In this document: positions 1 to 8,385 of the stretch, piece by piece
Layout: every line of letters begins with the position of its first letter
Numbering within the stretch: position 1 is the first letter of the stretch
NCBI GenBank assembly: GCA_019694555.1
Contig: JAIBBS010000002.1
Span: 1-64,000 of the forward strand
Direction of reading: 5' to 3'
Source of the DNA: Nannocystaceae bacterium
GTDB taxonomy: Bacteria; Myxococcota_A; Polyangia; Nannocystales; Nannocystaceae
DNA length: 64,000 bases
Program-made: the position numbers and the translations under genes
Notes under the pieces: generated by a model
Databases searched by the model: none
Seen by the model: the letters and a program-made list of their open reading frames with translations, nothing else
What the model was told of the DNA's origin: nothing

Positions 1-251
1 AGGTGCTGTGGCGCATCGGCGGCACGGCCGAGCGCCCGGCGTGGTACTTCAACACCGGCACGTGGATCGCCGTGTTCACGCACGACGTGCTGCTGCCGCG
101 CGAACGCGTGCAGTTCACGTTCCTGCGCGTGCGCGACGCAACCGGCGAGCTGCTGCACTGGAGCCCCGGCCGCGGCGAACCGCTCGAGGTGATCCTGCTC
201 GACGAAGAAGACCCGCGCCGCGACCTCGCGCGTCCGGCCGCGCCGGCGTGA
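1..251 (+). CDS. C-terminal fragment, probable calcineurin-like phosphoesterase
   Basis: The reading frame is open from the window edge and stops with TGA at 249-251, so only the last 82 or so residues are visible. The stretch YFNTGTW followed by a short beta-rich tail resembles the end of metallophosphoesterases, where an NTGTW-like strand follows the last metal-binding GHTH motif. The metal-binding motifs themselves lie upstream of the window. The call rests on this one short motif and could be wrong; the protein may be another beta-rich enzyme. It is convergent with the regulator gene that ends at 273, with 21 bp between the two stop codons. Confidence 0.45.
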   Translation, partial: VLWRIGGTAERPAWYFNTGTWIAVFTHDVLLPRERVQFTFLRVRDATGELLHWSPGRGEPLEVILLDEEDPRRDLARPAAPA

Positions 252-272
252 ACGCGGCGCGCGGCGACGCGA

Positions 273-1073
273 TCAGAACGTGCTCTCGATCTGGACCACG
301 ACGTCGAGCGCACCCTGGGGCGTGCGCGCGCGCAACAGATCGGCCGTCGCACCGCGCCGCGCCAGCAGCGACACGTTCGCCAGCAACTGTTGGTGACGCG
401 CCCCCGCGGTCGGGGTGACCAGCACCAGCGCCACCCGCACCGGCTCGCGGTCGGGGGCCTCGATCGGCAGCGGGCGCGCGAACACCAGCAGCGCGGCGGT
501 CTCGGTCACGCCCGGCACGATCGCGTGCGGCGCGACGAAGCCACCGCCGATTGCGCTCGGCGCCTCGCGCTCGCGCGTGACGATGGCCTCGGCGACGCGC
601 CGGCGTGACGCCGAGGGCATTCGCGAGGTCGCGACCGCGATGGCGTCGTCGAGATCGTCGCACGCGACCTGCAACACGACCTGGCGCGGCGACAGCAGCT
701 CACCCAGCTGCGCCCTGCGGCGATTCGGCTCGTGGCTGGGGAACTCGGTCTCGACGAAGGCCCGGATGCGAGCGAGCTCGGCGCGCCCCAGATCGCGGCG
801 CGCGAGCTCCAACAGCAACAACCCCGCCTCGGGGATCCGCGCGAGGTAGCCGCTCACCGCCGGGCCGGTCTGCTGCGCCAGATCGAAGAGCACGGCGCGG
901 GGCAGTCGCAACGCGTCGGCGATCGCGGCCAGGCGGTCGGGTGTCGGCGGCGGATCGCGGCCGTGCTCCACACGGCTGAGGTACGCACTCGAGACACCGA
1001 TGCGCGCGGCGAGCTCTCGCAGGCCGATGCCTGCGTCGACCCGGAGCATGCGGAGCGTGGCACCGAAGTGCAT
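273..1073 (-). CDS. XRE-type HTH protein fused to a PTS EIIA (fructose/nitrogen type) domain
   Basis: The protein has 266 residues. Residues 5-62 form an XRE/Cro helix-turn-helix (ELAARIGVSSAYLSRVEHG). From about residue 128 to the end there is a PTS EIIA type-2 domain with the phosphorylatable histidine in VAPHAIVPG (His183). In the known families the first part binds operators and the second accepts phosphate from HPr or NPr. The fusion therefore looks like a DNA-binding protein whose state is set by a PTS phosphorelay. The gene starts 3 nt after the stop of the antiporter gene, so the two are almost certainly co-transcribed. A likely target is the inverted repeat at 3216-3237 in front of the antiporter (inference). 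No sugar permease is nearby, which favours a regulatory role over transport. Confidence 0.85.
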   Translation of the reverse strand: MHFGATLRMLRVDAGIGLRELAARIGVSSAYLSRVEHGRDPPPTPDRLAAIADALRLPRAVLFDLAQQTGPAVSGYLARIPEAGLLLLELARRDLGRAELARIRAFVETEFPSHEPNRRRAQLGELLSPRQVVLQVACDDLDDAIAVATSRMPSASRRRVAEAIVTREREAPSAIGGGFVAPHAIVPGVTETAALLVFARPLPIEAPDREPVRVALVLVTPTAGARHQQLLANVSLLARRGATADLLRARTPQGALDVVVQIESTF

Positions 1074-1076
1074 GGC

Positions 1077-3212
1077 TCAGGCCTCCCCGCGCTCGAGCGC
1101 GTCGTGCGAGGGGTCGAGTCGCGCGCGTCGTTCGGGGCCGGCGTGGGTGACCAACACGGAACACGATGCACCATCGATCAGCCGCTCGGCGTGGACGCCC
1201 AGGCGCCGATGGGCCAGGCCCCACTGCGGGCCCAGGCCGACGACGAGCAGATCGTACTGCGCCCGACTCTCGGTCAGCGCCGCCTCCGCGGGCGACGCGT
1301 GCTCGACGACCCGGAGCGTGACGCGGCCCCCACCTTGCTCGCGCAACCGCTCCACGGCCGCGACACCCGGACCCGGGGTGGCGGTGCCGGACTCGACCTG
1401 CAGCACCGTGATGTCCGCCGCGCCAGCGACCAACAACCGCTGCGCGACCGCGAGCGCCGCGTCGTCGTGCTGCCCACCGACGAAGGGCACCAGCACGCGG
1501 CGCACGTGCACGAGCCCGCGATCGATGAAGACTCCCACGTCGCACGGCGCGGCATCGAGCACGTCATGGACGATACCGCCGAGCAGACTCTGGCCCAAAA
1601 GCGGCTTGTGCCAACCCAGCAGCATCAGGTCGATGCCCTTGGCGCCCGCGACCCCGCAGATGTCGGCAGCGGGATCGCTCGACACGAACGAGATCGGCTT
1701 GATCGCCACGGACAGGGCCCGCGCGCGCTCGAGTGCGGGTGCCAGGATGCGCGCGCTGACCTCCTCGGGCGCCTGGCCGACGAAGAACGATGCGCGATCG
1801 GTGGGCGACATCAGGTGCAACGCGTAGGTCGGCTCGGCGCGGTCGGGCCCACGCAGCGCTTCGCCGATGGTGACCAGGCCCGGACCGCTGCGCTCGTTGG
1901 CCACGCACACCAGCGTCGCGAAGCGCCGCGTGGGCGTGGGCACGCGCAAGGAGTCGCCGGCCCCGATCAGATCCTTGGCCAGTTGCTCGGCGGGGTAGAT
2001 GCGCTGCAGCAGCGGCGAGGTCACGAAGGTGGTCACCAGCGCCATGATCACCATCATCGTGAACAGCGTCGGACTGATGACACCCAGCTCGAGCCCGATG
2101 TTGAGCACCACCAGCTCCATCAGCCCGCGGGTGTTCATCAACACCCCGATCGCGGAGGACTCGCGCCAGCTCATGCCGGTGACGCGCGCCGCGATGGTGC
2201 TGCCGCCGAACTTGCCCGCGCAGGCGACCAACACGATCACGCCGCACATCAGCCACTCCTGCGGCGAGTCGACCAGTCCGATCTGCGTGCGCACGCCGCT
2301 GAACGCGAAGAACAGCGGCAGCAACACCACCAGCACCACGTCCTCGAGCTTCTCCGCCAGCGCATGCGCGAGCCCGCCCTGCTTGGGCAGCACCGCGCCG
2401 AAGAGGAACGCGCCGAACAAGCCGTGGATGCCGAGCAACTCCGTGGTCCAGCTCGACAGCAGCAAGCACAGCAGCACCACCGCGACCAGGTTCTGCGTCA
2501 ATGCCTCGCGCGAGCCCACGCGCGCGGCGATGCGACCGAGCAGCGGGCGCACCAGGAAGAACATCACCAACACGTACGCCGCCGAGCACAGCGTGGTGAT
2601 CACGGCCGAGCTCGCGCCGGTCGCACGCGCGGTCGCCACGACGAACGCGAGCAGGCACCACGCGGTCACGTCGTCCACCGCCGCGCACGCGATGGTGATG
2701 GCCCCGACGCGGCTGCGGACCAGTCGGCGCTCGCTGAGGATCCGCGCGAGCACGGGGAACGCGGTCACGCTCATGGCCGCGCCCAGGAACAACGTGAACG
2801 GCAGCAGCGACACGCCCTCGGGCGCGAGCGTCGAGTGCAGCCACGGCGCGATCGCGGCACCGAGCCCGAACGGCACGATGATGCTGGTGTGCGAGATGGC
2901 GACCGAGCTGTGGGCCCGCCCGGCGAGCAGCCCGGGATCGAGCTCCAGCCCCACGAGGAACATGAAGAGGATCAGGCCCAGCTGACTCACCAGCCCCAGC
3001 AGGCCCAGCGATGTCGGCTCGAACACCACTGCGTAGGTCTCGGGCGCGATGAGGCCGAACAGCGACGGCCCGAGCAGGATGCCTGCGGCGATCTCCGCGA
3101 CCACCAGCGGCTGACCGATGCGACGCGCCAGCAACCCCAGCGCGCGCGACAGCAGCAGGATCGCGACCGCCTGGGCGATGAAGCGGGTGAGCGGGTCGTG
3201 GATGATGGCCAT
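1077..3212 (-). CDS. CPA2-family Na+(K+)/H+ antiporter with C-terminal Usp-like domains
   Basis: The protein has 711 residues. About 1-400 are a polytopic membrane part of the monovalent cation:proton antiporter-2 type, recognisable from LLLSRALGLLARRIGQPLVVAEIAAGILLGPS-like sequence at the start and the GLELDPGLL and VLMNTRGLMELVVLNIGLELG segments. About 410-700 are soluble and look like two universal-stress (UspA-type) folds in tandem, the second beginning near HVRRVLVPFVGG. The family exchanges Na+ or K+ for protons across the inner membrane, and Usp domains often bind nucleotides. The ATG at 3212 is chosen because a TAACTT hexamer inside a perfect inverted repeat sits 8 nt before it. The HTH-EIIA gene follows 3 nt downstream, suggesting ion exchange is tied to PTS phosphorylation state. 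Confidence 0.87.
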   Translation of the reverse strand: MAIIHDPLTRFIAQAVAILLLSRALGLLARRIGQPLVVAEIAAGILLGPSLFGLIAPETYAVVFEPTSLGLLGLVSQLGLILFMFLVGLELDPGLLAGRAHSSVAISHTSIIVPFGLGAAIAPWLHSTLAPEGVSLLPFTLFLGAAMSVTAFPVLARILSERRLVRSRVGAITIACAAVDDVTAWCLLAFVVATARATGASSAVITTLCSAAYVLVMFFLVRPLLGRIAARVGSREALTQNLVAVVLLCLLLSSWTTELLGIHGLFGAFLFGAVLPKQGGLAHALAEKLEDVVLVVLLPLFFAFSGVRTQIGLVDSPQEWLMCGVIVLVACAGKFGGSTIAARVTGMSWRESSAIGVLMNTRGLMELVVLNIGLELGVISPTLFTMMVIMALVTTFVTSPLLQRIYPAEQLAKDLIGAGDSLRVPTPTRRFATLVCVANERSGPGLVTIGEALRGPDRAEPTYALHLMSPTDRASFFVGQAPEEVSARILAPALERARALSVAIKPISFVSSDPAADICGVAGAKGIDLMLLGWHKPLLGQSLLGGIVHDVLDAAPCDVGVFIDRGLVHVRRVLVPFVGGQHDDAALAVAQRLLVAGAADITVLQVESGTATPGPGVAAVERLREQGGGRVTLRVVEHASPAEAALTESRAQYDLLVVGLGPQWGLAHRRLGVHAERLIDGASCSVLVTHAGPERRARLDPSHDALERGEA

Positions 3213-3215
3213 CGC

Positions 3216-3237
3216 CTGTTAAGTTATCACTTAACAG
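3216..3237 (-). promoter_or_regulatory. Perfect 9-bp inverted repeat overlapping a -10-like hexamer
   Basis: The arms CTGTTAAGT (3216-3224) and ACTTAACAG (3229-3237) flank TATC. This AT-rich palindrome stands out in very GC-rich DNA. Read on the minus strand it contains TAACTT (3226-3221), 8 nt before the antiporter ATG, so it would cover the -10 region and the start site. The geometry fits a repressor operator; the HTH-EIIA protein encoded in the same operon is the obvious candidate ligand (inference). It could instead act as an RNA hairpin at the start codon. Confidence 0.7.
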
Positions 3238-3254
3238 CGCGGCAGAACAGGCGC

Positions 3255-3276
3255 AGACCGCCCCGTCGCGCGGTCT
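3255..3276 (-). terminator. GC-rich hairpin at the lipoprotein stop codon
   Basis: Arms AGACCGC (3255-3261) and GCGGTCT (3270-3276) are perfectly complementary around an 8-nt loop and overlap the stop codon of the lipoprotein ending at 3275. There is no T-tract after it, so a terminator role is only possible. Confidence 0.3.
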
Positions 3277-4387
3277 ACGGGTAGTAGCAGTAGTTCGGAC
3301 ACGCGCCGATGTCCTGGAACTCGTTCACGCAGTTGTCCGCGGAGTTCGGCGTGCAGCGGTTGGTGTAGGGCGACTGCGTGCGGCACACCTGCGACAGCGG
3401 GCAGTCGGCGTTGGCGCCGTCGCAGGTGCAGCGGCCGGTGGTGTCGGCCGGGTGCGCGCTGCAGCTCGAGGTGACCTCGACCGACTCGCAGCTGTCGTCG
3501 GCGTCGCAGGTGACACCGCAGCCGCCGCAGTTGTCCTCGTCGGTGGAGATGTCGACGCAGGTGCCGTCGCAGCAGCGCAGCGACGAGGTCGCACCGCAGC
3601 TGTCACCGTCGTCGAGCGGCTCGACCACGCAGTTGCCCGCGACGCAGCTCGCGGTCTCGCAGGGGTTGTCGGTGCTGCAGGCATCGCCGCCGCCGCACAC
3701 ACCCGCGGCGTCGCAGCTCTCGCCGGTGGTGCAGCCGTCGCCGTCGTCGCAGTCGCTGCCGGCTGGCAGCTGATCGTAGCTGCAGGTGCCGTCCTTCTGG
3801 CACTGACCGCGCGGCGAGAAGCACGGGCCCGGCGGCTGGTTGCACTGCATGCCGCCGGTGACCACGCACTCGCCCGCACCATCACACTCGGACGCCGTCA
3901 CACAGGGATCGTCGATGGTGCACGCGCTGCCGGCCGGCTGCGGCGGATACACGCAGCCGTCCTCGCTGCAGCTGCCCGCGCCCATCCAACACGGCCCCGG
4001 CGGATCGTCGCACACACCGCAGCCGCCGCTGCCCGAGCCGTCGATCGCACCGGTGGACGACACCACGCCGGTGCTGCTGCCGCTGCTGGTGCCGCCGCCG
4101 TCGTCGGCGACGAAGGCGTGCGAGTCACCATCGGTCGCGACGCCGACCGGCACGCACTCGAACGCGTTGTCGGCCGCAGGCCCGTAGCGCAGCTGCGAGG
4201 GACAGCGACCATCGGGGTAGGCACAGAAACCCGAGGACTGACACGCGCCCTGGACCCCGTCGACCACGCACTCGACGTCCGAGCCGCACGGGTAGCGCGA
4301 GGGCTCGAGGCAGCTGGCCGTGATCGCACCGAGCGCCAGGGCCCCGAGGCTCGAACCGATCCGCACCCGCACCACCGCGATCCGCAT
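3275..4387 (-). CDS. Cys-rich secreted lipoprotein, tandem paralogue 1
   Basis: The protein has 370 residues from ATG 4387. It opens with a short signal and a lipobox ending at Cys (AITASCLEPS), so it is probably lipidated. Next comes a conserved head with CGSDVECVVDG and SQLRYGPA, a Ser/Gly linker (about 75-105), and then many short Cys-paired modules (PPGPC, DDPC, DDGDGC). Near the end is CCDGTCVDISTDEDNCGGCG, a motif common in myxobacterial surface proteins. The last 60 residues, ending CPNYCYYP, are absent from its neighbour. The gene at 4494 encodes a clear paralogue with the same order of modules, so the pair arose by tandem duplication. No catalytic residue is recognised; a surface or structural role is plausible. 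The open frame continues upstream to 4756, but that part overlaps the neighbouring gene and lacks a signal peptide. Confidence 0.75.
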   Translation of the reverse strand: MRIAVVRVRIGSSLGALALGAITASCLEPSRYPCGSDVECVVDGVQGACQSSGFCAYPDGRCPSQLRYGPAADNAFECVPVGVATDGDSHAFVADDGGGTSSGSSTGVVSSTGAIDGSGSGGCGVCDDPPGPCWMGAGSCSEDGCVYPPQPAGSACTIDDPCVTASECDGAGECVVTGGMQCNQPPGPCFSPRGQCQKDGTCSYDQLPAGSDCDDGDGCTTGESCDAAGVCGGGDACSTDNPCETASCVAGNCVVEPLDDGDSCGATSSLRCCDGTCVDISTDEDNCGGCGVTCDADDSCESVEVTSSCSAHPADTTGRCTCDGANADCPLSQVCRTQSPYTNRCTPNSADNCVNEFQDIGACPNYCYYP

Positions 4388-4493
4388 GATGACCGAAGTC
4401 GGTGGGTTTGCAGAGCACCGCGGTTCCGCGGCCCGCGCGGACGCGGCCGTGCTGCGCGCGCGGCCCGGCCCGAACCCGCGCACGCCACCGCCG

Positions 4494-5333
4494 TCACATG
4501 CAGCTCGGCGTGCCGCCGCCGGCGCTGCACTGCTGCGGCGGCGGGCACACCACGCCGCAGCCGCCGCAGTTGCCGGCGTCGCTCGTGGGATCGACACAGC
4601 TCCCGCCGCAACAGATCCCCGTCGGGCAGGCCTCGCCGTCGCCGATCGGGAAGAAGCTGCACTGACCGCTGGTGCCGCAGCTGCCGACCGCGCAGGGATT
4701 GTCGCTGGGACACGGCGGTCCCGCGATGCAGGTGCCTTCGCCATCGCAGCGATCACCCAGCGAGCAGCCGTCGCCGTCCTCGCACATGGCGTTGACCGGC
4801 TTGGGATCGTAGCTGCATCCGCCCTGCGCGTCGCAGTGGCCCGGTGCCTGGTAGCAGCCGCCCGGCGGCGCGTTGCAGTGCGGCTCGTCGATCACGCACA
4901 TGCCCATGCCGTCGCAGTGCGCGGCCTCGATGCACGGATCGTCGAGCCCACAGGCGACGCCGGCGAGCTCGGGCAAGTACGCGCAGGCCCCCGCGACGCA
5001 GCTGCCGGGACTCGCGTAGCACGGCGGCGGCGACGTGCACGGGCCGCAACCGTCGCTGCCACCGCTGCTCCCGCCGGTGTCGGTGGTGCCCTCGTGATCG
5101 ACCGGATCGTCGACGCAGCGCCCCGCGAGCCCCATGCCGGCGGCGGGGCCGTAGCGCAGCTGCGAGGCGCAGCCGTCGTCGTCGTAGGCGCAGTAGCCGG
5201 GCTCGACGCAGCGGCCGTGGCGGTCGTCGACCACGCAATCGACATCGGACGCGCACGGGAACTCGCGTGGCTGCAGGCACGACGGCAGCGCCCACAGCAG
5301 CGCGACGAACCCCGTTGCGCCGCGTCGCGTCAT
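4494..5333 (-). CDS. Cys-rich secreted lipoprotein, tandem paralogue 2
   Basis: The protein has 279 residues from ATG 5333. The N-terminus (FVALLWALPSC) is a signal with a lipobox Cys at about residue 19. It shares with the downstream protein the head CASDVDCVVDD, CAYDDDGCASQLRYGPA, a Ser/Gly linker and the same series of Cys modules (PPPCY, DDPC, PPGGCY, DGDGCSLGDRC, DNPC). It ends soon after CCGGSCVDPTSDAGNCGGCG and so lacks the extra C-terminal section of paralogue 1. Both genes point the same way, 106 bp apart. The function is unknown; disulfide-stabilised surface modules are the most that can be said. Confidence 0.75.
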   Translation of the reverse strand: MTRRGATGFVALLWALPSCLQPREFPCASDVDCVVDDRHGRCVEPGYCAYDDDGCASQLRYGPAAGMGLAGRCVDDPVDHEGTTDTGGSSGGSDGCGPCTSPPPCYASPGSCVAGACAYLPELAGVACGLDDPCIEAAHCDGMGMCVIDEPHCNAPPGGCYQAPGHCDAQGGCSYDPKPVNAMCEDGDGCSLGDRCDGEGTCIAGPPCPSDNPCAVGSCGTSGQCSFFPIGDGEACPTGICCGGSCVDPTSDAGNCGGCGVVCPPPQQCSAGGGTPSCM

Positions 5334-5374
5334 CGACCCCGAGCGTGACACACAAACCCCGTGCGCGCGCGCGA

Positions 5375-6106
5375 TCAGAACCGCAGCGCCACGCCCAGCG
5401 TCACTCGGCCGCGCCGCGGCGTGATCGAGACGTTGCCCCGCGCACGCGCACGCTCGCCCCGCGACGCGAGCACGGCCCAGCGAATGACGCCCGCGAGCAC
5501 GAGCGCGCCGCCGACCGACAGCACCGCGATGCCTGCGCGTGCGGGTGCCCGCGCCGCGTCCTTCTCGTCGACGTAGTCGCCCTCGGTCGGTGCGGATGCG
5601 GCTCGGCGATCGCGGGCGAGCGCGAAGCCCAACACGCTCGCGCCGATGACCACCGCGAGCCCACCGGTGCCGACCAGCGCACCGCCGGCGGGATCGCGGT
5701 ACCACGGCGACGGCGGCCTGGGCCGGCGCTCGCCGGGATCCCCGGGCGACGGGCTGCCGTCGACGTCGGGCGCCGAGGGCGTGGTCGCGGACGGCTCGAC
5801 GCAGCGCGCCCGCGCGTCGCGGGCACGCGCGGCCTGCTTGGCCGCGGGCGCGGTCGCGAGGTACTCGTCGTACAGCGGCACCGCGATCTGGCAGCGCTGG
5901 GCCAGGCGCTCGGCCTGCGCGCGCGCGAACAGGTACTTCGGATCCGGCACCAGCGCGTAGGCGTCGGCGAAGGCTCGACTCGCGGCGTCGTAGTCCTTGT
6001 CGCGAAAGGCCTGCTCGGCCTTCGCGACCAGCTCGTCGAAGCCTTCGCGCGCCGGCGCAGCCGCGGCGTGCAGCACGAGCGCGAGCCCGAACGAGAGCAC
6101 GGCCAT
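5375..6106 (-). CDS. TPR-like secreted/membrane protein coupled to the kinase gene
   Basis: The protein has 243 residues. It has an N-terminal signal (MAVLSFGLALVLHAAAAPA), then a helical TPR-like section (about 20-100, AEQAFRDKDYDAASRAFADAYALVPDPKYLFARAQ), a Pro/Ser-rich linker, and two hydrophobic helices (GGALVGTGGLAVVIGASVLGFALA and AGIAVLSVGGALVLAGVIRWAVLA). The start is fixed by context: its ATG shares the A of the kinase stop codon (TGATG at 6108-6104), so translation is probably coupled to the kinase. Myxobacterial genomes often pair such TPR proteins with Ser/Thr kinases. No enzymatic motif is visible; an accessory role in the kinase pathway is inferred. Confidence 0.7.
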   Translation of the reverse strand: MAVLSFGLALVLHAAAAPAREGFDELVAKAEQAFRDKDYDAASRAFADAYALVPDPKYLFARAQAERLAQRCQIAVPLYDEYLATAPAAKQAARARDARARCVEPSATTPSAPDVDGSPSPGDPGERRPRPPSPWYRDPAGGALVGTGGLAVVIGASVLGFALARDRRAASAPTEGDYVDEKDAARAPARAGIAVLSVGGALVLAGVIRWAVLASRGERARARGNVSITPRRGRVTLGVALRF

Positions 6107-7755
6107 CAGCCGTCCGAAGGATACATCGCGTCGACGTCGTCGGGCGACCCGGGCGTCGCAGTCGAACCGTCGGCGCGCGTGCGGGTCTTTCGCGTCGCGC
6201 GCGAACCGTTGCGCTTGCGGCCGCTGGCGCGCGCCGGCTCGTCTTGCGGCGTCGGCGTGACCGCGAGCTCCGATGCGGTCGCCGCGTCCTCGACCACAGG
6301 CGCGGGCTCGACCACCGTCGGCGGCACCGCGTCCACCGGCGACGGTGGCTGCAACGCGGGCAACGGCTGCGGCGTGCCGACGGGCACCGGCGCACCGACC
6401 GGCACGATGCCGAGCGCGGAGCTCGGCACCGCGAGGCCGCGCGGCGCTGCGGTCGGCGGCACCGCGGTGCTCGGACGCACGCTCGCCGCGGGCGCGACGG
6501 CGCCGGGCGAGGCCGCGGGTTGCGATGGACTCGACGTCGGCGCCGGCGAGTCCGCGACGCCGAGCTCGAACGCTGCCCATGCGCCCACCGACAGACACGG
6601 CACGCCCAGTCCCAGCGCCCACGCCAACGCGACCGTGCGCCGTGGTGCCGGCGGGTGCACGCGCGTGGGCCGACGCGGCGCGACCAACAGGTCGGTCGGC
6701 GCGGTCATGTTCGCGACCGCGGCACTGTCGACGCTCTGCGACACGTGCAGCACCGTCGGCGCGGATTCCTCTTCGTCCTCGTCGAAGTTCGGCAGCGAGG
6801 CCTCGCCGAACACGTCGTGCATGGTCTCGGACAGCAGTCGCGACGACAGCGTGAGGCCGGCACCGCGCGCGTAGGCCTCGAGGTCGACCTGCAGCGCCTG
6901 CGCGGAGACGTAGCGCTCGCCGGGTTCGCGCGCGAGCGCACGCAGCACGATGCGCTCGAGCTCGGGCGGATACGCGGGATCGACCTCGCGCGGCCGCGCG
7001 AACACGCCGCGGACGATCCGCGACATCACGTAGTAGTCGTTGGTGCCGGTGAAGAGCGGCCGGCCGGTGGTCATCTCGTACAAGAGGATGCCCAGCGCGA
7101 ACACGTCGGTGCGGCGGTCGAGCGCGAGTCCCTCGCACTGCTCCGGCGCCATGTAGTGGACCTTGCCCTTGAGCACGCCGGTGCGCGTCGCGTGGCGCAT
7201 CTCGGTGGCCTTGGCGATGCCGAAGTCGACGACCTTGACGGTACCGTCGAAGCTCACCATGACGTTCGACGGCGAGACGTCGCGGTGGACCAGGCCCAGG
7301 AAGCGACCGCTGCTGTCGCGCCGCTCGTGCACGTAGTGGAGGCCCTCGCAGACCTCGTGCGCGATGGTCAGCGCCGCCTGCAGCGGCAACGTGCCGGGGT
7401 TGCACGCGCGCAACAGCGCTCGCACGTCGCGACCGTGCACGTACTCCATCACGAAGAAGTACTCGCCCTCGATCTCGCCGATGTCGGTGACGTGCACGAT
7501 GTTCGGGTGGTCGAGCGTCGCGGCCAGCCGCGCCTCGCCCAGGAACATCTCGATGAAGACCGCGTCGTCGGTCAGGTGCGGCAGCACCAGCTTGAGCACG
7601 CACGGCTTCTCGAAGCCGGCGATGCCCACGGCCTTGGCGAGGTAGAGCTCGGCCATGCCGCCCTTGGCCAGCCGGCGACCGAGCACGTAGCGCCCGACCT
7701 GCGAGCCGGGCGCGAGCGAGCCGCGCGAGCGCGTCCGCTGGGCCGTCCCCTCCAC
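6106..7755 (-). CDS. Membrane-anchored Ser/Thr protein kinase
   Basis: The protein has 549 residues and an N-terminal Hanks-type kinase domain (about 23-300). Visible motifs are the Gly-rich loop LAKGGMAELY, catalytic Lys55 (CVLKLV), HRDVSPSN (157-164), DFG (177-179) and APE (203-205). Ser replaces the usual Lys two residues after the catalytic Asp159, a variant typical of myxobacterial kinases. A linker leads to one membrane helix at about 374-397 and a Pro/Ala-rich outer segment with a basic end (GRKRNGSRATRKTRTR). No PASTA or other sensor domain is seen. The GTG start at 7755 is placed 6 nt after a TATGAT hexamer that has a TTGAGG box 17 bp further up, so the mRNA may be leaderless. The next gene overlaps by one base. 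Confidence 0.92.
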   Translation of the reverse strand: MEGTAQRTRSRGSLAPGSQVGRYVLGRRLAKGGMAELYLAKAVGIAGFEKPCVLKLVLPHLTDDAVFIEMFLGEARLAATLDHPNIVHVTDIGEIEGEYFFVMEYVHGRDVRALLRACNPGTLPLQAALTIAHEVCEGLHYVHERRDSSGRFLGLVHRDVSPSNVMVSFDGTVKVVDFGIAKATEMRHATRTGVLKGKVHYMAPEQCEGLALDRRTDVFALGILLYEMTTGRPLFTGTNDYYVMSRIVRGVFARPREVDPAYPPELERIVLRALAREPGERYVSAQALQVDLEAYARGAGLTLSSRLLSETMHDVFGEASLPNFDEDEEESAPTVLHVSQSVDSAAVANMTAPTDLLVAPRRPTRVHPPAPRRTVALAWALGLGVPCLSVGAWAAFELGVADSPAPTSSPSQPAASPGAVAPAASVRPSTAVPPTAAPRGLAVPSSALGIVPVGAPVPVGTPQPLPALQPPSPVDAVPPTVVEPAPVVEDAATASELAVTPTPQDEPARASGRKRNGSRATRKTRTRADGSTATPGSPDDVDAMYPSDG

Positions 7756-7761
7756 GACATC

Positions 7762-7790
7762 ATCATACGTGTGAGGCCTGCGGCCCTCAA
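7762..7790 (-). promoter_or_regulatory. Sigma-70-type promoter for a leaderless kinase transcript
   Basis: On the minus strand TTGAGG (7790-7785) and TATGAT (7767-7762) are separated by exactly 17 nt, close to the housekeeping consensus. The GTG start codon begins 6 nt after the -10 hexamer, so transcription should start at or next to the first codon. Confidence 0.72.
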
Positions 7791-7963
7791 CCGCGGGCCC
7801 GCGCGGTTTTGCGCGGAGGTCGTCGGGCCGAGCGGCGCGCGGCGTGGTGGGGGCTCGGGCGTTCGTCGGACCCCGCGCGGCCGCTGGAGCCGCAACGCGT
7901 GACGTCGGTGCGATCGGAGGATCGCACCCTTGGCGCGACCGCGAGGCGCGACGCGGCGATCGA

Positions 7964-8383
7964 CTACGGATGGTTGACGGTCAGGCTGACCGACGCGCCC
8001 TTGGGCACGGTCAGCACGCCCTGCGACAACACGGTGCTGCCGTCGCGGACCTGCACGTCGTTGCGCCCGCTGGGCACGTCGATGTTCGACAGCGGCGCGG
8101 TGCCGGCGTAGCGACCGTTGACGAAGAGGCTGCCGCGACCGCCCTCGATGGTGAGCGACACCGAGCCGGGCGCCTTCTCGCTGCGCTTCTTCTTGTCCTT
8201 CGCGGACGCGCTCTTGCCCGCCTCCCACTTCGCACCGCCCGCATCCACGCACAGGTTGCTGGGATCGGCGCACGCGAACGCGGCCGCGTCCGCCGCGGGC
8301 GCGGCGGTCCACGCCAGCGCGCCGGCGAGCAGTGCGGCGCACATCGCCGCGGGCAACGACACGAGCTTGCTTCGGAGCGCCAT
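7964..8383 (-). CDS. Secreted PEGA-domain protein
   Basis: The protein has 139 residues with a signal peptide (PAAMCAALLAGALAWTAAPAADA). After a short Cys pair (FACADPSNLCVDA) and a Lys-rich stretch, the C-terminal 65 residues form a PEGA repeat (GSLFVNGRYAGTAPL, then IDVPSGRNDVQV). PEGA domains are small beta folds found on bacterial surface proteins and next to protein kinases. The ATG lies 2 nt after the stop of the preceding gene, so the two form an operon. It is followed, after a gap, by the kinase gene, which fits a shared envelope role (inference). Confidence 0.8.
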   Translation of the reverse strand: MALRSKLVSLPAAMCAALLAGALAWTAAPAADAAAFACADPSNLCVDAGGAKWEAGKSASAKDKKKRSEKAPGSVSLTIEGGRGSLFVNGRYAGTAPLSNIDVPSGRNDVQVRDGSTVLSQGVLTVPKGASVSLTVNHP

Positions 8384-8385
8384 GG

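Noticed and set aside
732-3284. An 850-codon open frame on the plus strand over the antiporter
   Set aside because: The translation is rich in His, Gln, Arg and Asp without hydrophobic core or motif; the minus strand encodes a well-recognised antiporter.
4388-4756. N-terminal extension of the first Cys-rich lipoprotein
   Set aside because: The open frame continues upstream, but it overlaps the neighbouring lipoprotein gene and its Ala/Arg-rich sequence would bury the signal peptide that starts at 4387.
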